Source: Bacteroidales bacterium UBA6401
GTDB taxonomy: Bacteria > Bacteroidota > Bacteroidia > Bacteroidales > UBA932
Direction of reading: 5' to 3'
DNA length: 64,000 nucleotides
Assembly (NCBI GenBank): GCA_002438635.1
Contig: DJPX01000029.1
Span: 1-64,000 of the forward strand
This document shows, piece by piece, positions 44,548 through 53,578 of the stretch. Every line of letters starts with the position of its first letter. The stretch's first letter is position 1. The position numbers and the translations under genes were made by a program. The notes beneath the pieces were generated by a model. It saw only the letters and a list, made by a program, of their open reading frames with translations. It made no database searches and had not been told where the DNA came from.

Positions 44548-47500
44548 TTAGAATGTTAGATTCATACCTATAGAAAAAGTCTTCTGCTGTGGATAATAAC
44601 CATTTGAAATACCAGGATTCTCCGGATCAAGATATTTGAATGCGCTGAAAGTCAAAAGATTAGTTCCAGCTAAATATACAGTAACTCTTTGAAGAAAACC
44701 TAACTTTTTAAGAGTTTCCATAGGAATTGTATAAGAAAGTTGCATGTTCTTAAGTCGAAGGTACGACCCATCGACAATCCAAAAATCGGAAGCCCAAGCA
44801 TTACTTGCGTTTGTTGTTGAAGAAAGACGAGGATACTTTCCGCTAGTATTATCTGGTCTCCACGCATCTTGAACAAGATACAAAACAGAATTGCCACCAC
44901 CATAAAAGGCTCTTGTAAACATGGTATTATCTGTAGTATTATTATAAGCACCAGAAAGCATATAGTTGCATAAAGTTGCTCCCTGAAGGAGGGCCGACAA
45001 AGTAAACCCTTTATAACTTATCTCTGTATTTAAAGAAAATGTCATTTCTGGAATTTGACTTCGTCCTATCTTTACATAATCAGCACCTGAGGTAATCTGT
45101 CCATCCCCATTCACATCCTGATACTTGATAGAACCTGCTTCATTTTTTCCAGTAGGAGCTACTGGCCAATCAGCGGCCTCCTCATCGCTTTGAAAAAGTC
45201 CAAGAGAATGAAATCCATAAAAAGAATTAAGTGGTTGGCCTAACTGTGCCCGATAAGTAGGATGATTGTCTGAAAGTCTTTTTGAAAGAAGCTTATTCCT
45301 AGACCAAGACATAATACCCGTAATATTATAACTTAAGCCATTAGAGAACCAATTGTCATGTCGTATGGTAAGTTCAAAGCCTCTATTATCCATACTACCT
45401 GAATTCATCCATGTAGGATAATTTCCACCTAACGAAGGAGAATATGTACCAGTGGCATCATATTCGAGAATACGTGATGTATATTTATAGAAGACATCAG
45501 CATCGACAGAGAGCTTACTATCAAAGAATTTCGACTCTACTCCGACATTGTAAACATTCGTTCTGGACCATGTAAGATCACTATGCACATATCCTGTAGA
45601 ATAAAATGATGCTTGCGGCTGACCACCTATTATAAAAGTATTAGATGCTATACCATATGTTCTATAATACAGGTCTTTTGAAGTGTCATCAGAACCAAGA
45701 ACACCGTATGAAGCCTTTAACTTCAAGAAATCAACAGTTTCTGCTAGCGAAGCGAAGAAATCTTCCTTACTCATAATCCATCCTGCAGCCACAGAAGGGA
45801 AAAATCCCCATCTATGACCCGGCGCAAACTTAGATGAACCATCTGCACGCGCGGTAACCCCAAAAAGATATTTTTCACTAAAAGAATAATCTATCCTTGT
45901 AGCAAAAGATTCCAACGAAGTGCTCCAAGCATGAGAGCCCGTCGGCTGTGAATTACCTTCTGATACACCCAAACTTATATCAACTGGGAATTCAGTAAAA
46001 TACCCTTTCTTATAACTGGTCATCGTGTCAGAATAACCAGTAGATTGCTCATAGAAAAGAACAGCTGATATACTGTGTTTTCCAAAAGTCCTATTATACT
46101 CTATTTGCGGACGAAGCAGATAATTGTATCCGTATGACGCACTCTTATTGTAATTATTTTCTGGTATTCCTTGAGATATCTGAGTATCGATAGTTTTTGT
46201 TTCCACAGTAAAACGATAAACTTCATGCGAATGCATAAAATTCATATTCTGCGTAAACCCGAAGTCATACCCGAAGAAAATATGTGCTTTCAGCCCCCTT
46301 AACGCATCTGTTTTTCCGAAATCGTACTCTAATTTAGCCTGTGTGTTGAGATTATACCTGCGTGTCGTTTGATATCCAGAATCTGTAAGAGAAGAAAGCG
46401 GAGAACGATAGTATGTTCCGTGATTAAAAGTCAATGGTTTTCCCTTATATTCCGTAGCAAGTATAGGCAACGCATAATATGCAGCCGTAATAGGACTAAA
46501 CTCAGCCACTGGAGAAATGTTGTAACCAGGCAAATTTTGCTCTGATGTGTTACCTGCTATATTAAGTGTAAGACTTAAGCCATCTGCCAACTTTGCTTCT
46601 ATGTTAGAACGAATGTTAAATCTATTATAATCAGTATTTTTTAATATACCCTCTTGATCGAAAAAGCCTAGTGATGTATAATGTTTAAGTCTATCCGTTC
46701 CTCCGGTAGCAGAGAGATTATGCTGTTGCTGAAATCCAAAATTATTATAAATAACCTTCTGCCAATCTGTTTCCGCATATATTCCCTGTTCCTTCATCCA
46801 ACTGATCGTATCCTCTGTCCAGTATGGATCATATCCATCCAGCGTACGCGCAAGATTGTGATAATAAATATACTGCTCTGCATTACAAAATTCTGGCATA
46901 GCTGTATTATTTGTGAATGTAGCGGAGCCATCATACGAAATCTTGGTTGCTCCTTCTCCTCCACTTTTTGTAGTTACGAGAATAACTCCGTTAGCTCCAC
47001 GCACTCCATAGATTGCTGCCGTCGCTGCATCCTTTAATACTGTTACAGAGGCGACATCATTTGGATTTACATAATTAATTTGTCCTTCTACACCATCGAT
47101 TATAACAAGTGGAGTGGAATCGTTGAATGTTGAAAGACCTCGTACCAAAAGTGTAGCACCATCAGCACCTGGGGTTCCGGTATTTTGAATGGTCGTCATA
47201 CCAGCAAGTCTTCCAGCTAGTAGTCCAGAGACATTCGTTGCAGGAGCTTTCATAAGGTCTTTACTAGTCACCTGTGAAACTGAACCTATCAACATCTCTT
47301 TTTTCTGTTGACCATATCCGATCACTACAGCATCCTCCAAGAAAGTAGAGTCGAGTTCAAGAACCACATCGATTCTCGAGCCACTCCCCACCTTTACTTC
47401 CTTATCTTTATACCCCACCATACTGAATACAAGTACAGCATCAGAGCCTATAATCTCAATGGAATAAACTCCATCCATATCGGTCATTACAGCTCCACTT

Positions 47501-47649
47501 TCTTGCCCTTTTTGGAACACATACACTCCTGGTTCGACACCTTCTGGTCCACTGACCACCCCTGTTATGGTACGTGATTGTGCAAAAGATTGAGTGCCAA
47601 TACCAAAGCACATTAAGATTGTAAGAAATTGAATTACAATTTTACGCAT
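44548..47649 (-). CDS. susC: SusC-family TonB-dependent transporter, locus 1
   Basis: The 1033-residue outer-membrane protein has a signal peptide (to SFAQ), a carboxypeptidase-like N-terminal domain (RTITGVVSGPEGVEPGV), the plug (VIGYGQQKKEMLIGSVSQV, LLVRGLSTFNDSTPLVIIDG, VLKDAATAAIYGVRGANGVI) and a 22-strand barrel ending in YPQQKTFSIGMNLTF. It imports oligosaccharides with energy from TonB. It heads locus 1. No N-terminal STN domain is present, so it is not of the ECF-sigma-signalling type. Confidence 0.96.
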   Translation of the reverse strand: MRKIVIQFLTILMCFGIGTQSFAQSRTITGVVSGPEGVEPGVYVFQKGQESGAVMTDMDGVYSIEIIGSDAVLVFSMVGYKDKEVKVGSGSRIDVVLELDSTFLEDAVVIGYGQQKKEMLIGSVSQVTSKDLMKAPATNVSGLLAGRLAGMTTIQNTGTPGADGATLLVRGLSTFNDSTPLVIIDGVEGQINYVNPNDVASVTVLKDAATAAIYGVRGANGVILVTTKSGGEGATKISYDGSATFTNNTAMPEFCNAEQYIYYHNLARTLDGYDPYWTEDTISWMKEQGIYAETDWQKVIYNNFGFQQQHNLSATGGTDRLKHYTSLGFFDQEGILKNTDYNRFNIRSNIEAKLADGLSLTLNIAGNTSEQNLPGYNISPVAEFSPITAAYYALPILATEYKGKPLTFNHGTYYRSPLSSLTDSGYQTTRRYNLNTQAKLEYDFGKTDALRGLKAHIFFGYDFGFTQNMNFMHSHEVYRFTVETKTIDTQISQGIPENNYNKSASYGYNYLLRPQIEYNRTFGKHSISAVLFYEQSTGYSDTMTSYKKGYFTEFPVDISLGVSEGNSQPTGSHAWSTSLESFATRIDYSFSEKYLFGVTARADGSSKFAPGHRWGFFPSVAAGWIMSKEDFFASLAETVDFLKLKASYGVLGSDDTSKDLYYRTYGIASNTFIIGGQPQASFYSTGYVHSDLTWSRTNVYNVGVESKFFDSKLSVDADVFYKYTSRILEYDATGTYSPSLGGNYPTWMNSGSMDNRGFELTIRHDNWFSNGLSYNITGIMSWSRNKLLSKRLSDNHPTYRAQLGQPLNSFYGFHSLGLFQSDEEAADWPVAPTGKNEAGSIKYQDVNGDGQITSGADYVKIGRSQIPEMTFSLNTEISYKGFTLSALLQGATLCNYMLSGAYNNTTDNTMFTRAFYGGGNSVLYLVQDAWRPDNTSGKYPRLSSTTNASNAWASDFWIVDGSYLRLKNMQLSYTIPMETLKKLGFLQRVTVYLAGTNLLTFSAFKYLDPENPGISNGYYPQQKTFSIGMNLTF

Positions 47650-47677
47650 TATTAAAATTTATTTGGCTTATGGACGC

Positions 47678-47685
47678 CAAAATTA
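47678..47685 (-). promoter_or_regulatory. Candidate -7 box TAATTTTG for susC of locus 1
   Basis: The minus strand reads TAATTTTGGCGTCC, a fit to TAnnTTTG, 29 bases before the ATG. No good -33 box is seen. The 95-base gap also serves the divergent phosphodiester-glycosidase gene, for which CATATTTG at 47709-47716 is a weaker candidate. Confidence 0.45.
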
Positions 47686-47744
47686 GTAAAAGTTTCGATA
47701 ATTATACGCATATTTGCTATATATAATTAAAGAATTTTAAGAAT

Positions 47745-48776
47745 ATGCGAAAATTTTATTTGATAATCACTGCATTAACTATTAATTTATTTTTCTTCGC
47801 CTGCACACCTAAAAACTCAGCTCCTCAAACACCGGATGTACCTGATGTTCCACAAGAGGATTGGACTTGGGAGAATGGTTATCCTAAAGGTGTTATAGTG
47901 GAAGAATTTGAAGAGACTTTCTCCGACGGAAAGAAATGCCTCGGGTTCGTAGCTACAATTGACTTCAAGGCCAATCCAAACCTCACTTTCAATTGTATGC
48001 TTTCACAAAAAAAGAAAAAGCCAAGTGATTTTTTCGCAGATTTTTCAGATAAGACCACAACAGCATGCCTTGCAGTAAATGCAGGCTATTTCGCGGGATA
48101 CACTTCAGTAAGCATGTGCATCCATCAAGGAAAAGTTAGGCAAAGAGCTTGGCCAAGTTTTAATTGGCCTAACGACGAGAATCCACAGACAGTGATATAT
48201 CCCATACGATCTGCGATTGGCCAAAATAAAGACGGCAGTTTCGAAATCCATTGGACATACTGCACTAAGCCATCCATGGCAGAGCACACTGCCTTTCCAT
48301 CAGCACTTGACAATAACGAAAAGACGCAGACTTTCATGAGTGAACCACCAAGCGCGGACTATTGCCCAGGTACATTTACTTGGGAGCCATACGAAGCAGT
48401 AGGAGGAGGCCCTCGATTAGTTCAAGGTGGCAAGGACGTGGCAGTAGAAAATTATTGGGCAGAGTGCCTCGATGCTGGCGGAACCTCGGGTCTTATTAGA
48501 GTAAATCGCACTGCAGCAGGCATTACCGAGGATGGCAAGCTTATCCTTATCGTAGCGGATGGTAGAGGGTCAAGAGGTAGTGCCGGCTATACGCTATCGG
48601 AATTGGCACAAAAATTCATCTCACTCGGATGTACGGACGCCATTAACCTCGATGGAGGCGGGTCTTCTTGTATGGTAGGCGCAGAAGGAAAAATTCTTAA
48701 CCTGCCAAGCGATAAAGCTGGAGAAAGAAGCGTGTCCACAGCCATCGTGATAGCCGAGACACGCAGACGCTCTTAA
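47745..48776 (+). CDS. NAGPA-type phosphodiester glycosidase lipoprotein, copy 1
   Basis: A lipoprotein (FFFACTPKN lipobox, then a Pro/Asp linker) with a NAGPA/DUF2233 domain: LAVNAGYFAGY, AVGGGPRLV, NRTAAGITEDGKLILIVADGR and INLDGGGSSCMV with the acidic active-site motif. The human homologue removes GlcNAc from GlcNAc-1-phospho-mannose; bacterial members act on sugar-phosphodiesters of unknown origin. The 343-residue gene is divergent from susC of locus 1 and overlaps the convergent GDPD gene by 4 bases. Confidence 0.82.
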   Translation: MRKFYLIITALTINLFFFACTPKNSAPQTPDVPDVPQEDWTWENGYPKGVIVEEFEETFSDGKKCLGFVATIDFKANPNLTFNCMLSQKKKKPSDFFADFSDKTTTACLAVNAGYFAGYTSVSMCIHQGKVRQRAWPSFNWPNDENPQTVIYPIRSAIGQNKDGSFEIHWTYCTKPSMAEHTAFPSALDNNEKTQTFMSEPPSADYCPGTFTWEPYEAVGGGPRLVQGGKDVAVENYWAECLDAGGTSGLIRVNRTAAGITEDGKLILIVADGRGSRGSAGYTLSELAQKFISLGCTDAINLDGGGSSCMVGAEGKILNLPSDKAGERSVSTAIVIAETRRRS

Positions 48777-50863
48777 AACAGTCTATCTAAGATCTCTTTA
48801 AGGCTGTCGGGATTATCGGTAGTGATATAATCAACTCCGAGACCGATGGCCTTTTTCATATCGTTATCGCTATTTACAGTCCAAGCATTCACTACCATCC
48901 CGATGCTATGAGCCGTAGTGAAAATAGACTTATTATTAAACAGATACTCGTATCCAAAATCCGCACATAGTATTCCACTATCCTTAAGCCCCTGAAGATC
49001 GTCAGTGCTCCTCAAATAACCCACTATAGCTCCTTTTTGAGAAGAAGCAATTTGCTTGCAGACAGGAAGAGAGAAACTAATATACTCGGCATAAGGGGCA
49101 TAACCCATATCGTTTACCATCTTGAGCATTTTCGATGTGCATTCTTCATCTTTTGCCGCAGAAGAATGTTCCTTAATTTCGATAACAAGCTTAGTGTCAG
49201 TATGCTTCAAAGCCTCATTAATGAAATTTTCAAGGGTCGGTATTCCATTAAGTTCAGCATAAGAGCTGCTTTGCACAGTCTTTCCATTCCACTTTCCATC
49301 GTGATTCACCACCATACGCCCATCGGCTGTAAGCCAAACATCAAGTTCCACAGCATCGAAGCCTGCTTGTTGTGCAGCCTGCAAAGCAGCGATGGAATTT
49401 TCGTCATATTGTTTATGGAATCCTCGGTGAGCCACTATTATAGGACGGGAAAGAAGCTTGGCATTATCTGAAAAGAAAAACTCACAATTTCCAATCGGAG
49501 AACTCTGCGTGCCCCGAATCAAAGAGATTTTATACCCACCATCCACAAGCTCCTTTGGAAGAGTCACTACCATTTTGCCGGCACTAACCTTAGCATCCGC
49601 TTCTGCTGCCAAAGTACTTTTCATGGACTTAAACCTAATTTTATCACCATTTCTAAATCCATCGCCACAAATGGTATATTCGCTTTCCGGACGAAGAATA
49701 CATAATGGTAGATACATAAGATTCTTAAGATCTATGGCTTTTTCGGAGAAATCATGATCCGCATTCTGCCATAGGCTCTGAATATCACTCTCGCGCAAGA
49801 CAGCGTCATAGATCCTCGCTACCACCACATCCCCATCCCATGCACTTTCCGCATAATCTCCTGTCGAGCTGTCTCCACCTATGCAGAACCACTGGGCAGT
49901 TCTCTGCGAAGGAAAGACAAATTCGCCCTCCGCATCCACCTCCTTTTTCAGTTCTCCATTTATATATACCCGGGCCTTACCTGCTGTTTTATCCCATACG
50001 CCTACTACGTGGTAGTATTTTCCAACCTCCGGAACCACTCCACTCTGCGCCCAACACCAGTTGCTAGCACCATCCCTGCTTACATTTGGAAGGAAAGTAA
50101 TATCGCGGCCTTGCGAAGGAGATGACAGCAAAAACCCTGTACCACCATCTTGCATAGAAGAAAACATCTTCACTTCACCCTCTACATTGTTTTGTTCGGA
50201 GAGCATGAATTGCACCTCAAGAGTATGCCCATCACTAAGAGCATCTTTAATAGTTCTTCCTGAAGAATAACCTATTTTATAATATCCATCTTGGCAATTC
50301 TCCCCCAAACTACCTAAAAAACGAGCTACATTACGCCCGGCATCACTATTATAATAAACCACAGACCCATCTCCTTCTATATACTTAATAAACACGCTAT
50401 TGGATGAAGCATCCTTAGCACTCCCATCATCTTCGAATACTGCATCAAATGCAAGTGCCGACTTAACTGTCACGCTGAGCTCCTTATATACCTCCGACGC
50501 TTGCGTAGCATATATTTTTATGCCAATCTTCCTGTCACCCTCATAAGAAAGTTTGTCTAACGAAAGGACCAATTCCGTCTCGGATCTAGACACCTCCACA
50601 AAAGACTCTACGCTAAGCGTATAATCCCATTTAGAGTTACAATCCACAGACACCACTACCTCTGAGCCAGGGTCTGTCACAGTTTTAGTCCGAGTAGAAA
50701 CAACTATATATACATCCTCCTTCGGAATATCTGGCGTAGGGGTCGGCGTTACTGGCTGACTTTCTGGCTTACAAGCCACCACACTTAGTGCCAATGCACA
50801 AACGCAAAAGCAACTACTCAACTTCTTGTGGTAAAATAATTTCCGGAATAATGAGCTCTTCAT
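48773..50863 (-). CDS. Glycerophosphodiester phosphodiesterase lipoprotein with BACON-like and LamG domains
   Basis: A lipobox (LSVVAC) is followed by a BACON-like domain (about residues 45-135), a LamG/concanavalin-like domain (~190-380; GYYKIGYSSGRTIKDAL, VGVWDKTAGKARVYINGEL), a short IPT-like region, and a C-terminal GDPD barrel (~470-696) with IVAHRGFHKQYDENS, AVELDVWLTADGRMVVNHD and TKLVIEIKE. The catalytic His pair and acidic metal ligands are present. GlpQ relatives free glycerol-phosphate from phosphodiesters, including teichoic acids. The start overlaps the upstream ATPase end by 50 bases; no other Met lies before the lipobox. Confidence 0.88.
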   Translation of the reverse strand: MKSSLFRKLFYHKKLSSCFCVCALALSVVACKPESQPVTPTPTPDIPKEDVYIVVSTRTKTVTDPGSEVVVSVDCNSKWDYTLSVESFVEVSRSETELVLSLDKLSYEGDRKIGIKIYATQASEVYKELSVTVKSALAFDAVFEDDGSAKDASSNSVFIKYIEGDGSVVYYNSDAGRNVARFLGSLGENCQDGYYKIGYSSGRTIKDALSDGHTLEVQFMLSEQNNVEGEVKMFSSMQDGGTGFLLSSPSQGRDITFLPNVSRDGASNWCWAQSGVVPEVGKYYHVVGVWDKTAGKARVYINGELKKEVDAEGEFVFPSQRTAQWFCIGGDSSTGDYAESAWDGDVVVARIYDAVLRESDIQSLWQNADHDFSEKAIDLKNLMYLPLCILRPESEYTICGDGFRNGDKIRFKSMKSTLAAEADAKVSAGKMVVTLPKELVDGGYKISLIRGTQSSPIGNCEFFFSDNAKLLSRPIIVAHRGFHKQYDENSIAALQAAQQAGFDAVELDVWLTADGRMVVNHDGKWNGKTVQSSSYAELNGIPTLENFINEALKHTDTKLVIEIKEHSSAAKDEECTSKMLKMVNDMGYAPYAEYISFSLPVCKQIASSQKGAIVGYLRSTDDLQGLKDSGILCADFGYEYLFNNKSIFTTAHSIGMVVNAWTVNSDNDMKKAIGLGVDYITTDNPDSLKEILDRLF

Positions 50864-52193
50864 TGTTATTTTCTTTTAAAAACATTACATAATAAATAGG
50901 CATATAATCTACTCCATTTTCTTTAAACACATCCCGCTCATTACTAAAAACGATTGCATTATTTACATGATATTCAGCGGTCGAAAGAAAATAATCAAGT
51001 GCACTATGAATTTTATAATCTTTGCCAGATTTCACTTCTATCGGAAGAATAGATAGTGAAGTATAATCATCTATAAGATAATCGACTTCACCATGCTTTT
51101 TGTTATCATAGTAGTGCAAATCGAAACCATGGGCATGAAGTTCTTGTGCTACAACAGATTCATAAACGGAGCCAAGATTAACACTATTCTCTTCCCCAAG
51201 TATAGCATTTATGTTTGTTTTATACAGAATATTTGTAAGAATACCCACATCACTGAGATATAACTTTAACAAATTCTTACTTTCAGATTCCTTCAATGGA
51301 AATTTAGGATTACTTATCGACTGAACAGACAATACTACTCCCGAATTTATCAAATACTCAAATTCGTCTGCATAATCACTAAATTGCTTATGACTGGATG
51401 TCCGTTCTATATTCTTTACGACAATTCTTTTCTTTTTGTTCTCCATGTTAGACGGAACCATGTCAAATATTTTACGGATAACTAATTTATTTTCATTATC
51501 GCATTGCGAAGCATCTATCTTGTACAAATCATATATATCTTGCTGAATATTACGAACTACCACTATATTGCGAGTATCTATAAACTTGTTTACCGAATCT
51601 GGCATCCCCCCGACAATAAGATATAGTTTGAATTGTCTCAACATATAGTTATGCAGAGCATCATTTAAAGGCTTTTTTTCAATAAAGTGCTCTCTAACAC
51701 CATCAATAGTACTTTGACCACATCCCATTGCTAAAAGAAACTCTTCAAAATCTAACGGATACATCTGTTCTATAGCGATACTGCCAAGCGGAACAGAAGA
51801 TGTTCGAGATAAAGCCACACCTAATTCAGAGCCACTCGCAATATATCTATATTTACCATCTTCATTAAGAAATTTTAAGATGGTCATAAGGTGCGGGTAA
51901 CTTTGAATTTCGTCCAAAAATACAAGTGTATCCTCGAAGGTCCCCAGATGCATTCCCGCCACGACGCCAAGTTGCAAATAAAAGTCATCTACACTATGAA
52001 CATCAGCAAATATCCTGGCACCCTCCTTATCTTCCTTAAGGTTTATCTCTACGAAATTCGTAAAAAGACGACTTCCCACATATCTAATTAGATATGATTT
52101 TCCCACCTGCCTAGCACCATTAACTAAAAGAATTTTATGAGATTCCGTCTTAAGAAAACGCTCAATGAATGATGTAAATTTCCTATATAGCAT
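50814..52193 (-). CDS. AAA_14/DUF4143 ATPase
   Basis: A 459-residue cytosolic P-loop protein. Walker A is NGARQVGKSYLIR, Walker B VFLDEIQSYP, then the AAA_14 sensor YIASGSELGVAL and QMYPLDFEEFLLAMG. The C-terminal half is the DUF4143/restriction-endonuclease-like region (VYESVVAQELHAHGFDLHYYDNKKHGEVDYLIDD, then ILPIEVKSGKDYK), which has a nuclease-like E...D..K pattern. The family is large and without a clear role. It is divergent from a second ATPase gene. Confidence 0.85.
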   Translation of the reverse strand: MLYRKFTSFIERFLKTESHKILLVNGARQVGKSYLIRYVGSRLFTNFVEINLKEDKEGARIFADVHSVDDFYLQLGVVAGMHLGTFEDTLVFLDEIQSYPHLMTILKFLNEDGKYRYIASGSELGVALSRTSSVPLGSIAIEQMYPLDFEEFLLAMGCGQSTIDGVREHFIEKKPLNDALHNYMLRQFKLYLIVGGMPDSVNKFIDTRNIVVVRNIQQDIYDLYKIDASQCDNENKLVIRKIFDMVPSNMENKKKRIVVKNIERTSSHKQFSDYADEFEYLINSGVVLSVQSISNPKFPLKESESKNLLKLYLSDVGILTNILYKTNINAILGEENSVNLGSVYESVVAQELHAHGFDLHYYDNKKHGEVDYLIDDYTSLSILPIEVKSGKDYKIHSALDYFLSTAEYHVNNAIVFSNERDVFKENGVDYMPIYYVMFLKENNNEELIIPEIILPQEVE

Positions 52194-52214
52194 TTCATTA
52201 AATAATCAACAACG

Positions 52215-52245
52215 CAAATATACTATAAATCAGTAGATAAACAAT
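52215..52245 (-). promoter_or_regulatory. Promoter of the AAA_14 ATPase gene
   Basis: On the minus strand ATTG (52245-52242), a 19-base spacer and TATATTTG (52222-52215), then CGTTG, match the Bacteroidota consensus. The leader would be about 15 bases. The -33 box is 6 bases from the first 33-bp repeat. Confidence 0.65.
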
Positions 52246-52251
52246 AACAAA

Positions 52252-52350
52252 GGGACTTTTTCGCACTTTTAGACTATTAAAATTGGGACTTTTTCCGAAT
52301 TTTTAGGAGTGATTTTAAGGACTTTTTCTGAATTTCATTACCATTTTATG
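52252..52350 (+). repeat. Three 33-bp direct repeats between divergent ATPase genes
   Basis: GGACTTTTTC starts at 52253, 52286 and 52319, exactly 33 bases apart. Each unit opens with (G)GGACTTTTTC, followed by a less conserved part (C/GAATTTTT and similar). Copies 1 and 2 are most alike over their first 20 bases, and copies 2 and 3 share CNGAATTT. A 33-base period equals about three helical turns, so a multimeric DNA-binding protein could sit on one face. No coding role is seen. Confidence 0.75.
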
Positions 52351-52370
52351 GTAACCACTTTATGGTAATG
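52336..52370 (+). promoter_or_regulatory. Operator-like inverted repeat CATTACCAT/ATGGTAATG
   Basis: CATTACCAT (52336-52344) pairs with ATGGTAATG (52362-52370). A further direct copy ATGGTAA stands at 52348-52354, so ATGGTAA occurs twice direct and once inverted. The element overlaps the -33 region of the plus-strand ATPase gene and looks like a repressor site. Confidence 0.55.
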
Positions 52371-52381
52371 AGGAAAATTGC

Positions 52382-52389
52382 TATATTTG
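52382..52389 (+). promoter_or_regulatory. -7 box TATATTTG of the plus-strand ATPase gene
   Basis: Perfect fit to TAnnTTTG on the plus strand with TTTA at a 19-base spacing upstream. The expected start is only about 8-12 bases before the ATG at 52401. Confidence 0.55.
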
Positions 52390-52400
52390 CAAAAAAAATC

Positions 52401-53537
52401 ATGCGAAATCCTTTCATTACAAATGGTTATGCTGGAGCAGAATACTTCTGTGACAGAATAGAAGAAACTTCATACTTAAGAAGTCTTCTATACAATGAAC
52501 ACAATATTGCTCTAATTTCACCACGAAGAATAGGAAAGACGGAACTAATAAACCATGTCTTTGACAATGATACATTCAAAGAGGATTATTATTGCTTTGT
52601 CGTAGATATCTATGCTACAAAAACACTAAGTGATTTCGTAAACATATTAGGCAAAACCATTCTCAATACACTGAAACCAAAAGGGAAATCAGTATGGGAA
52701 AAGTTCGTATCAACGCTTAAATCTCTTCATTCTGAAATAACTTTCGACATAAATGGGCTGCCATCATGGAATGTATCCATAGGAGAAATAAATAATCCCA
52801 ATGTCTCCCTTGATGAAATATTTTCCTATTTGCAAAATACTAACAAGCCCTGCATAGTAGCAATAGATGAATTTCAGCAAATCACTAAATATAACGATCC
52901 CAACATTGAAGCTACAATAAGGACCTATGTACAAAGAACCACTAATGCCCATTTTATATTTTCAGGAAGTCAAAGGCATATCATGAATGGGATGTTCACT
53001 TCTCCGTCACGCCCTTTTTACCAAGGTGTAACAATCATGAATCTTCAACCTATTCCACTTGATAAGTATACAGAATTCACCATTAAGAAATTTAAAGAAT
53101 ATGAAAAGAATATCGAACCAGAAGTGATTCAAATCCTTTACACAAAATTTAATGCCATAACAAGTTACATTCATAGAGTACTTAACATTCTATTTTCTAG
53201 AACAGAAAAGCACTCGACTTGTACGGACAAAATGATCGATGATGCCATAAACCTTATAATCCGATTATCTTCAGATACTTATGAAGCATTACTTTATCAA
53301 ATGCCAGTAAAACAGAGGGATGTATTTTTAGCTATCGCATCAGAGAAAAAAGCAAAAGAAGTCACAAGTAGTGCTTTCATAAAAAAATATGGACTTGTAT
53401 CATCAAGTAGTGTATCTTCCGCATTAAATGGACTTCTCGAAAAGGATTTCATCACTAACGATCTCGGAAGCTACTCCGTATATGACCAATTTTTCTCTTT
53501 ATGGTTAGAAAGCAAAGGATTATTAAAAAACAGATAA
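52401..53537 (+). CDS. P-loop ATPase (ATPase_2/COG1672-like)
   Basis: The start MRNPFITNGYAGAEYFCDR is typical of Bacteroidota proteins in this group. Walker A is SPRRIGKTELI and Walker B CIVAIDEFQQI; IFSGSQRHIMNGMF is the sensor region. The C-terminal end has a winged-helix-like domain (SSSVSSALNGLLEKDFITND) that may bind DNA. The 378-residue form starting at 52401 is chosen over an in-frame ATG at 52362 because the promoter -7 box lies between the two. Family role is unknown. Confidence 0.82.
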   Translation: MRNPFITNGYAGAEYFCDRIEETSYLRSLLYNEHNIALISPRRIGKTELINHVFDNDTFKEDYYCFVVDIYATKTLSDFVNILGKTILNTLKPKGKSVWEKFVSTLKSLHSEITFDINGLPSWNVSIGEINNPNVSLDEIFSYLQNTNKPCIVAIDEFQQITKYNDPNIEATIRTYVQRTTNAHFIFSGSQRHIMNGMFTSPSRPFYQGVTIMNLQPIPLDKYTEFTIKKFKEYEKNIEPEVIQILYTKFNAITSYIHRVLNILFSRTEKHSTCTDKMIDDAINLIIRLSSDTYEALLYQMPVKQRDVFLAIASEKKAKEVTSSAFIKKYGLVSSSSVSSALNGLLEKDFITNDLGSYSVYDQFFSLWLESKGLLKNR

Positions 53538-53578
53538 CTCTTTCGTACAAGCATATAAAGATAACTTTATGACACTAC

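Noticed and set aside
52252..52350. CRISPR-like array
   Set aside because: Only three degenerate units, with no distinct spacers, no leader and no cas genes nearby.
53538..53578. TAAAG/CTTTA inverted repeat as a terminator
   Set aside because: The stem is only 5 A/T-rich pairs; too weak to call.
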